Source: JBKBIP01 sp046297495
Lineage (GTDB): Bacteria; Planctomycetota; Planctomycetia; Gemmatales; Gemmataceae
Reading direction: 5' to 3'
Length of the DNA stretch: 64,000 nt
Assembly: GCA_046297495.1 (NCBI GenBank)
Contig: JBKBIP010000006.1
Span: forward strand, 1 to 64,000
Shown: piece after piece, positions 51,603-58,830 of the stretch
How the letters are laid out: each line of letters begins with the position of its first letter
Numbering within the stretch: position 1 is the first letter of the stretch
Program-made: the position numbers and the translations under genes
Notes under the pieces: model-generated
The model's input: only the letters and a program-made list of their open reading frames with translations
The model's database searches: none
Told to the model about the DNA's origin: nothing

Positions 51603-54600
51603 ATGCACTACATTGGTCAACTTCCCGATTTACCATTGCCGCACACCAGCGGGCCGCGTTTGCGGACGCGGCGCAAGCCGTTGGCGCAGATCGTGCTTTG
51701 TCAAGGTTGCTGTTGCGGGCAGACGCAGCGCGGCTTGCCGGCAGTGCCGCTGGAGTGGTTAAAGCCGATCTGGAAAGGCGAGAAACTCAACAAGGTCGTA
51801 CAGCTCACCGTATCCGGCTGCCTGGGGCCGTGCGATCTGCCCAACGTCGCCTGCATCGTCACGCCGCACGAACAGGCCTGGTATGGCCGCTTGACGACTC
51901 AGGAAGATTACGCAGTGCTGCTGCGCTGGGCGAGACAGTGCCGTGACAAAGGGGAGCCGCAACCGCTGCCCGAGGAACTGGCCCATCTGCGATTCGAGCG
52001 CTGGCCAGGCGCGGACGCGGCGGAGCCGTTCACGCCGATCGCGCAGGACCCCGCTGACATCATCTTGCTCACTGCCGCCGATACGGAAGTGCTTACCTGG
52101 TCCCATGCCCTGGCCCAACTGCCAGACGGCTTCCCGGCGGTGCGCGCCCTCAATCTCGACCGGCTGCGCGATGGGCGAGTGTTTGATGCTTATCTCGATG
52201 ACGTGGTGCAAGAGAGCCGGGTCATCGTGGCCCGCGTGCTCGGCGGCTTGGGGTATTGGCGCGAACAGCTCGAAGCGCTGCGCCTGCTGGCGCTGGCCCA
52301 CGACATTGCCCTGATCTGCGTGCCGGGGGACGCCCAACCCGACCCCGACTTGGCCGCCCTGTGTACCGTGCCGCTGTCCATTGCCGACACCGTTTGGCGC
52401 TGCTGCCTCCACGGCGGCGTCCGCAACGCCAACCGGATGTTGCGCTTGCTCAGTGACACTTTGTTACAAACAAATTTCGGCCACGAGCCGCCGGAACCTG
52501 TTCCCGAAATCGGTATCTATCACCCAGATGTCGCGGAAGTGCTCGACCTGGACGCCTGGCAATCTCGCTACTTCGATCCGCGCCGCCCCACCGCCGGTCT
52601 TGCCTTTTATCGCTCCCACTGGGTCACTGGCAACCTGGCCCCCATCGACACCCTGATTCGCTCCCTGGAACAAAAAGGGCTGAACGTCCTCGCCGTCTTC
52701 GGCCCTCATCTGGCCGCAATCAGGGAGTCGTTATTCACTTCGATCTCTCTGGATATACTGCTCACCACCACGAGTTTTTCCTCACTGAGCACTGAGCACG
52801 GGCCACGGGTCACTGGTCCTCTTGACTGTCCCATCCTGCAAGCGATCTTCTGTTCCAGCAGCGAGAATGTTTGGGCCGCCAACATCGTCGGCTTGTCACC
52901 ACGCGACATTGCCATGAACGTGGCCCTGCCGGAGTTCGATGGCCGGATCATCACTACGGCGGTGTCATTCAAGAACAGCGCCGGTTACGATGAGAAGTTA
53001 CAAACGGAAGTCATTCGCTATCAGCCGCGCGCGGACCGCGTGGTTCATGTGGCCAGCTTGGCGGAACGCTGGGTCAGGTTGCGCCGCCTGCCGAATGAGC
53101 AAAAGAAAGTGGCGATCCTGTTGGCGAACTACCCCAGCAAGAACGCACGCGTCGGTAATGCCGTGGGTCTGGACACGCCGGCCAGTTTACTCGTGTTGCT
53201 GCGGGCGCTGCGACAGGCGGGTTACACCGTGGGACCAGAGCTGCCAACGGATGGACAAGCCCTGATTGAAAGCCTGATCGCCGTTTCGACGCACGATGCC
53301 GAATTCGCCACGCCCACCGCCTTCACGCGCAGTCAGGGTTGGGTGACGCGCGAACAACTCTCCGCTTGGCTCAGCGATTGTCCCAGCGTTGCCACGGAGG
53401 GGATTCGGGCGCGCTGGGGGGACGTGGAGCAATCGCCGTTTTTCCTCGACGGCGGCTTGCCCATTCCGGGACTACTTCTTGGCAATATCTTCATCGGCAT
53501 TCAGCCGTCGCGCGGCTACGATCAAGATGCGTCCGCCGTGTATCACAGTCCCGACCTGCCGCCACCGCCGTATTACCTGGCGTTCTATCGCTGGCTGCGC
53601 GACATCTTCCAAGCGGATGCGGTGATACACCTGGGCAAGCACGGCAACCTCGAATGGCTGCCGGGCAAAGGGTCGGCTCTGAGCGCCAATTGCTATCCCG
53701 AAGTCATGCTGCGCGACTTGCCGCACATCTATCCGTTCATCATCAACAATCCCGGCGAAGGAACACAAGCCAAACGACGCTCGGCGGCGGTGATCGTCGA
53801 TCACATGATCCCGCCGATGACGCAAGCTGGCACCTACGGCGAGCTACGACAACTGGAAAATCTGCTCGACGAGTATTACCAGGTGCAAAGCCTCGATCCC
53901 AGCAAATGCCCGCTCATTGTGGAACAAATTGGCCAGCTGGTGGAACAGGCTCAGCTGTACCGTGATTTCGAGCGCGACCAGGCTCCCACGGTCGATGAAT
54001 GGCCCACTTTCTTGAATCGCCTTGACGGCTACCTGTGCGAGCTGAAGGAAGCGCAAATCCGCGATGGTTTGCACATTCTGGGACAACTGCCGAATGGAGA
54101 TCAGCTGATCGACTTGCTGTTGTCGTTAGTTCAGGTGGATAATGGCGCCGTGCCGGGATTGGCGCGGGCGCTGGCGGCGGACCTCGGCTTGGACTATGCG
54201 GCCTTACGGCATGACCCGGCGGTCCCCTTTACCGCTTCGCTGTCCTGGTGGGATCACCCGTGCCGGACCCAAGGAGACGTGCTGGCGGCATTGACACAAT
54301 TAGGGCGGCGATTGATTGCTAGATGTTGGAAATCGCAGTCGGTAGAAAAGACCCTGGCGAACTTTCAAGCCGAACGAAGCGCGTTATTCCCTCACGCCCA
54401 ACAAACCTTGACTTATTTATGGCACACCATCTGGCCACGCTTACAACTATGTCATCAAGAAATTGATTATATCCTGGCAGCCCTGGCCGGAGGCTTCGTC
54501 CCGCCGGGAGGCAGCGGGGCGCCGACGCGCGGCAGGGCGGACGTGCTGCCGACGGGACGCAATTTCCATTCGCTGGACGTGCGCGCGGTCCCCAGCCCCA

Positions 54601-55928
54601 CCGCCTGGAAGGTCGGTGGCGCGGCGGCCTCGGCCCTGTTGGAACGCCACCGGGAACGCAGCGGCATCTATCCCGAAAGCGTGGCCGTCGTCGTCTGGGG
54701 GACCAGCAACATGCGCACCCAGGGGGATGACATCGCCATGATCCTGTATCTGCTCGGCGTCCAGCCGCGCTGGGACGACGCCAACCGCCGGGTCGTCGGC
54801 TTGCAACCGATCCCCCTCACTGAACTGGGCCGGCCCCGCATCGATGTCACGATACGCATCAGCGGCTTATTCCGAGATGCTTTTCCCAATCTCATCCAAC
54901 TGCTCAACGAGGCTGTGAACCTCGTTGCCCGCTTGGAAGAACCGTTGGAATGGAACTACGTGCGGGCGCATATCGCGCGGGATGTGGCACTACTGAGTTC
55001 CTCGTTCCCAGGCTCTGCCTGGGAACGTACTACCTGCGAGGCTCTGCCTCACGACAGCGGGACAGACAATGACCCGCAAGCCGGGGAGCATCCGGCAGGT
55101 GGAGCCTGCCCGGCAGTGCGTTCCCAGGCAGAGCCTGAGAACAAGAAAACATCTCTCGAAGAAGCCGAGCGCCGCGCCCGGCTGCGTATCTTCGGCAGCA
55201 AGCCCGGCGCTTACGGTGCCGGCCTATTGCCACTGATCGATGGCCGGAATTGGCGAACGGTCGAGGATTTGGCGGAAGTGTATCTCACTTGGAGTAGCTA
55301 TGCTTACACCGGCACCGACGGAGACGATGGCCGGGAGGAACGGGACGCTTTCCGCTTGCGGCTGTCCCAAACGCAAATCGTGGCCCAGAACCAGGACAAC
55401 CGCGAACATGACATCTTCGATAGCGATGATTATTTCCAATTCCACGGCGGCTTGATCGCGGCCATTCGAGCCGTCACGGGCCGGACGCCGGACGCCTATC
55501 TCGGCGACACCAGCAGACCCGATGACGTGCGAGTGCGCACCTTGCGCGAGGAAGCGCATCGGGTCTTTCGCTCGCGTGTCGTTAATCCGCGCTGGCTGAC
55601 CGGTGTCCGGCGGCACGGCTACAAGGGGGCGGTGGAAATGGCCGCGACCGTCGATTACCTTTTCGGCTACGACGCCACCGCGAACGTCCTTGATGATTGG
55701 ATGTATGAACGCTTGGCGGAAACGTATCTGTTCGATGCCGTGAACCGCGACTTTCTCCGTCAGTCCAACCCTTGGGCCGAACGAGGCATGATCGAGCGCC
55801 TGTTGGAAGCCGCCCAACGGGGCTTATGGCAACACCCAAACCCGGACACGCTGTCGCGCTTGCAGGCGGCTTACCAAGGGAACGATCTCTGGCTGGAAAA
55901 CAGACCAGGGGAAGTTCCGCCGCCATGA
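51603..55928 (+). CDS. cobN: Fusion of a thioredoxin-like ferredoxin domain with CobN cobaltochelatase
   Basis: A 1441-residue protein. Residues ~25-125 contain a cysteine set, C33, C36-C38, C73 and C77 (LCQGCCCGQ ... SGCLGPCDLPNV), typical of the small thioredoxin-like [2Fe-2S] ferredoxin family to which CbiW-type proteins belong. From about residue 150 the protein is CobN: LDCPILQAIFCSS, VALPEFDGRIITTAVSF, KKVAILLANYPSKNARVGNA, VIHLGKHGNLEWLPGKG, GTSNMRTQGDDIAM and the C-terminal RWLTGVRRHGYKGAVEM. CobN is the large subunit of the ATP-dependent chelatase that inserts cobalt; its CobS/T or ChlI/D-like partners are not in the window. Two apparent inserts occur (residues ~394-405 and ~1133-1181), the second being a palindromic repeat element. 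The start lacks a clear ribosome site. Confidence 0.88.
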   Translation: MHYIGQLPDLPLPHTSGPRLRTRRKPLAQIVLCQGCCCGQTQRGLPAVPLEWLKPIWKGEKLNKVVQLTVSGCLGPCDLPNVACIVTPHEQAWYGRLTTQEDYAVLLRWARQCRDKGEPQPLPEELAHLRFERWPGADAAEPFTPIAQDPADIILLTAADTEVLTWSHALAQLPDGFPAVRALNLDRLRDGRVFDAYLDDVVQESRVIVARVLGGLGYWREQLEALRLLALAHDIALICVPGDAQPDPDLAALCTVPLSIADTVWRCCLHGGVRNANRMLRLLSDTLLQTNFGHEPPEPVPEIGIYHPDVAEVLDLDAWQSRYFDPRRPTAGLAFYRSHWVTGNLAPIDTLIRSLEQKGLNVLAVFGPHLAAIRESLFTSISLDILLTTTSFSSLSTEHGPRVTGPLDCPILQAIFCSSSENVWAANIVGLSPRDIAMNVALPEFDGRIITTAVSFKNSAGYDEKLQTEVIRYQPRADRVVHVASLAERWVRLRRLPNEQKKVAILLANYPSKNARVGNAVGLDTPASLLVLLRALRQAGYTVGPELPTDGQALIESLIAVSTHDAEFATPTAFTRSQGWVTREQLSAWLSDCPSVATEGIRARWGDVEQSPFFLDGGLPIPGLLLGNIFIGIQPSRGYDQDASAVYHSPDLPPPPYYLAFYRWLRDIFQADAVIHLGKHGNLEWLPGKGSALSANCYPEVMLRDLPHIYPFIINNPGEGTQAKRRSAAVIVDHMIPPMTQAGTYGELRQLENLLDEYYQVQSLDPSKCPLIVEQIGQLVEQAQLYRDFERDQAPTVDEWPTFLNRLDGYLCELKEAQIRDGLHILGQLPNGDQLIDLLLSLVQVDNGAVPGLARALAADLGLDYAALRHDPAVPFTASLSWWDHPCRTQGDVLAALTQLGRRLIARCWKSQSVEKTLANFQAERSALFPHAQQTLTYLWHTIWPRLQLCHQEIDYILAALAGGFVPPGGSGAPTRGRADVLPTGRNFHSLDVRAVPSPTAWKVGGAAASALLERHRERSGIYPESVAVVVWGTSNMRTQGDDIAMILYLLGVQPRWDDANRRVVGLQPIPLTELGRPRIDVTIRISGLFRDAFPNLIQLLNEAVNLVARLEEPLEWNYVRAHIARDVALLSSSFPGSAWERTTCEALPHDSGTDNDPQAGEHPAGGACPAVRSQAEPENKKTSLEEAERRARLRIFGSKPGAYGAGLLPLIDGRNWRTVEDLAEVYLTWSSYAYTGTDGDDGREERDAFRLRLSQTQIVAQNQDNREHDIFDSDDYFQFHGGLIAAIRAVTGRTPDAYLGDTSRPDDVRVRTLREEAHRVFRSRVVNPRWLTGVRRHGYKGAVEMAATVDYLFGYDATANVLDDWMYERLAETYLFDAVNRDFLRQSNPWAERGMIERLLEAAQRGLWQHPNPDTLSRLQAAYQGNDLWLENRPGEVPPP
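55001..55145. repeat. Palindromic repeat element inserted in frame in cobN
   Basis: Both ends form hairpins: GTTCCCAGGC (55004-55013) pairs with 55017-55026, and 55120-55129 with 55133-55142 (one mismatch). The two ends are inverted copies of each other (25 of 27 bases). The middle holds further palindromes (CCGGCAGG...CCTGCCCGG). The ~145 bases contain no stop in the cobN frame and add ~48 residues of the kind SSFPGSAWERT ... AVRSQAEPENKK. Confidence 0.8.
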
Positions 55929-55948
55929 GATGCTGCGACAATCGGTGT

Positions 55949-58345
55949 TCAACGTGTGGGCGCTTGCAGTGGGACAATGACGCGGAGATAGGTTTCTTGC
56001 TGGAGCTTCCCGGGTAGTGGCGGACGAGTGGCGCCCGCTGTCGGCAGAGCGCCCAGCCAGAGCCGGCTGGTGGAGGCCGGATTTTGGCTCACCTCCTCGG
56101 CGGGGCCGGACACGGCGGCGACCCGGCCAAACAAAATGGCCTGGCGTGGGTCATGCCGTAAACGCCACGTCAGATCGAGGGGCCGCGGCCCGTCGTTGCT
56201 CCAAGCATTGGCGCCGTCCAGCCCTGAAAAAAAGAGCAGGTGTTTTACGGTTCCCCGAAGTCCCAAGTTGCGACGATAATCGAAAACACCGTGCCGTCTG
56301 GTTGTGCTCGATGGGTCCTCTTGTATCCAGCCCGACAGCAGAGACGCGGTGTGTCCTTGGCCCAGCGTTTGCGTTTGCTCCGGGAGTAAGCGGTCCAGGC
56401 GATACACGCGTAGGTTGGCGGTGTTGGCATTCCAGTGCAGCAAGACCGCATCGTCAAGAATGACGGGCAGCTTTGAGGTAACGGTCCCTTCCAACCCCCA
56501 GTCCATCGCCGTCAAATCCGACTCAAGCAGCAATTGGTTCGGATCCAGCGCGACGTGCCAGGAAGCGGTGAACGATTTGGTGGACCAAACCGGAATGGGC
56601 ACCTGCTCCAAGCCGATGGCGTTGGGGGCATAATCGTAAGAACGCCGAAAGAGGCTCTGGCCGCCGGTCTGAGCGCCGCCGCCGAAGGTATCGCTGGTCA
56701 CGGAGCCGAACCAACTGACTGTCATCCCAGAGGCAGCAGGTTGGACTTCGGCGGGAGCGGACCCTCGCGGCGCGGTAGGCTCCACGCCGATCGTATAATA
56801 CTCAATGCGGGGGCTGAACAACGTGAACCAGGTATGGCCGTACAGCTGGTTTTTCGTCAAATCAATGTCAATCACATCCACTTTGTTGACGCGCAGGTCA
56901 TTCCCCTTGATGGCGTAGGAGACGAAATAGGCCAACCCGCTAATCAGCAACACGATGCTGGGAAACGTCACCCAAGTCAGCTCCAAGCGATGGACCACTT
57001 TTTTGAGGATGAAGTAATCGAGCGGACCAACCACGAGGATGTACAAGAAAATGAACAAAGCCACCCAGCCAAACGGAATTACGGGAACTTCTTGGAAATC
57101 CTCCAGATTGTGCTGCATCTGGGAAACGAGACTGCGACTGGAGTACGAATTCTCGGAAGTCGGCATGACGCCCGATAAGGGAAGGAGTTCTTGCCAAAAT
57201 TCCCTTTGACTGCGCCAGCTCAGAAATGGTTGCTGATCCAGATCGAAGGCGATCACGGTGACTATGCCTAGCCCCTGGGCGGCTTGCATGATCAGCGGCG
57301 GTCCGCCGCTCGTTTGGAGAAGGGTGACGACATCTTGGCCGGACTTGGGGACCATCTGGGTGATTTCGACGGTGGGCCGCTCGTTGGGCGGTTGGTGGGC
57401 AGCGCGTGGCTGGATGAGTTCCTCTAGATGTTGGCCTCCTGTCACCCAGCGCGGATGCACCACGGACAAGGGGGAAACACCTTTGAGGGACACCGGCAGC
57501 AGGTCGGCCAGGTCCGGCAGCTGACCGACCAGGTCCTGATTGCGGCCAGCGGCAATGACGATCCGACCGCCCCGCCGTACCCATTCGACCACGGCGCGGC
57601 GCTTGCGTTGGATACGTTCGTCCTTGTCGTCGAGCAAGGCAGTGAGAAAGTCCCGATTGCCGGTGGCGAACACCAACAAATCGACTGCCTCGTAACCGAA
57701 CCAATGTTCCGGCATCGAAACCACCGCATCGATGACGCCGACGTGGTTCCGTTTGCGCGGCCTCCGGTCAGCGAAATTCTGGAACGGCGGCTCTTCGACC
57801 CTGCCGTCGATGGGATCAGGCGCGCCGTCTTCGGCCAGGGGAGCGGTGATCAAGCTGGGGATCTGCGCTCCCAAACTCAGCAACAACGTGGCGCTGGGGT
57901 CATGACCGGACGGATGGACTTGAAAAGGGGGACACAAGTTACGCCCCTCGCCGCGCACGCTCACTTGAATGGTTTCATAGGTGTTGCCGGGCTTGGTGTA
58001 GGTCGTCAGCAGCAAAGTTTCCTTGGGAGCGGCTGGCGGTATCGGGATGGTGTAACGAGTGAAGATGCCATCGCTGTCGGTGGTTTCCGTGACTAGCTGG
58101 GCTTCCCCGACCGCGAACCCCTTGGGGCCGACCGTCAGATCCACGTACACCGGCGTCCAGAATCCCGCCTTGAAAAGGGAATCGTTTTCGGTGCTGGAGA
58201 AATTGTCCACGTCGCTTCTTTGACTGGGGGCTGGTAGTCCAGTCCGCACAACGTCAATACTCACCCGCGGCGGCTCCTGGGCCGTGGCCCCCGCCCAGCA
58301 AATACCCCAGATTAGCCCCGCCGCCAACCAGCGACCACGTCCCAT
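55949..58345 (-). CDS. Large membrane-anchored protein of unknown function
   Basis: A 798-residue protein with a signal peptide (residues 1-22, LAAGLIWGICWAGATAQ). The N-terminal ~180 residues are beta-rich; residues ~200-380 look like a class I glutamine-amidotransferase-like or ThuA-like alpha/beta domain (AVDLLVFATGNRDFLTALLD, VVEWVRRGGRIVIAAGRNQD, then LIMQAAQGLGIVTVIAFDLD). Two membrane helices follow near the middle (PFGWVALFIFLYILVVGPLDYFIL and TFPSIVLLISGLAYFVSYAI), with a beta-rich C-terminal part. This layout occurs in conserved planctomycete proteins of unknown role. GGAACACCTC precedes the ATG. Convergent with cobN, 20 bases apart. Confidence 0.7.
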   Translation of the reverse strand: MGRGRWLAAGLIWGICWAGATAQEPPRVSIDVVRTGLPAPSQRSDVDNFSSTENDSLFKAGFWTPVYVDLTVGPKGFAVGEAQLVTETTDSDGIFTRYTIPIPPAAPKETLLLTTYTKPGNTYETIQVSVRGEGRNLCPPFQVHPSGHDPSATLLLSLGAQIPSLITAPLAEDGAPDPIDGRVEEPPFQNFADRRPRKRNHVGVIDAVVSMPEHWFGYEAVDLLVFATGNRDFLTALLDDKDERIQRKRRAVVEWVRRGGRIVIAAGRNQDLVGQLPDLADLLPVSLKGVSPLSVVHPRWVTGGQHLEELIQPRAAHQPPNERPTVEITQMVPKSGQDVVTLLQTSGGPPLIMQAAQGLGIVTVIAFDLDQQPFLSWRSQREFWQELLPLSGVMPTSENSYSSRSLVSQMQHNLEDFQEVPVIPFGWVALFIFLYILVVGPLDYFILKKVVHRLELTWVTFPSIVLLISGLAYFVSYAIKGNDLRVNKVDVIDIDLTKNQLYGHTWFTLFSPRIEYYTIGVEPTAPRGSAPAEVQPAASGMTVSWFGSVTSDTFGGGAQTGGQSLFRRSYDYAPNAIGLEQVPIPVWSTKSFTASWHVALDPNQLLLESDLTAMDWGLEGTVTSKLPVILDDAVLLHWNANTANLRVYRLDRLLPEQTQTLGQGHTASLLSGWIQEDPSSTTRRHGVFDYRRNLGLRGTVKHLLFFSGLDGANAWSNDGPRPLDLTWRLRHDPRQAILFGRVAAVSGPAEEVSQNPASTSRLWLGALPTAGATRPPLPGKLQQETYLRVIVPLQAPTR

Positions 58346-58407
58346 GAGGTGTTCCTTTGTGGATGATGGAGATGGAACAACTTACGTCATCCTTGGTCTT
58401 TGTCCTG

Positions 58408-58713
58408 TCAAGGTTTTTCCGCCCCGTCGCAGCGGCAAGGATTCTGGCTGCAACCAGGACAACCGCTGCCGTATTTGGCTTGGACCGCTTCCTCTAGATT
58501 CACGCCGGCGATGTTGGCCAGGGTCGCCAGCCAAGCCAACACGTCGGCGAACTCCAAGGTCTGCTCCTCTTTGCTGCCGCCGCGCAACGCCGCCGACAAT
58601 TCGCCGACCTCTTCCATGAACCACATGAAGGTTCCCTCGATACCCCGGCGCTCGTCCTTGGCGCCGTAGGTGTCATGAATGAATTGCTGAAATTCCGTGA
58701 GGGATAAGGACAT
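58408..58713 (-). CDS. MazG-like nucleotide pyrophosphohydrolase
   Basis: A 101-residue all-alpha NTP pyrophosphohydrolase-like protein. The metal-binding acidic residues are present: EEVGEL (E34, E35, E38) and EFADVLAWL (E54, D57). Such proteins hydrolyse non-canonical or surplus (d)NTPs to monophosphates. After the fold there is a short Cys-rich tail CPGCSQNPCRC (C85, C88, C93, C95) that could bind zinc; most MazG-like proteins lack it. It sits 62 bases upstream of the large membrane protein on the same strand and may be co-transcribed. Confidence 0.85.
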   Translation of the reverse strand: MSLSLTEFQQFIHDTYGAKDERRGIEGTFMWFMEEVGELSAALRGGSKEEQTLEFADVLAWLATLANIAGVNLEEAVQAKYGSGCPGCSQNPCRCDGAEKP

Positions 58714-58830
58714 TGCTGTTCCAATTTCATTGTTTCACTGTTCCGGAGATTCATGGTTTCACGCATGTCGGTATCTCGACACGCGCGCCGATGAATCCAA
58801 AACAGCCACACCGATCAAGGGAAGAGCCAA

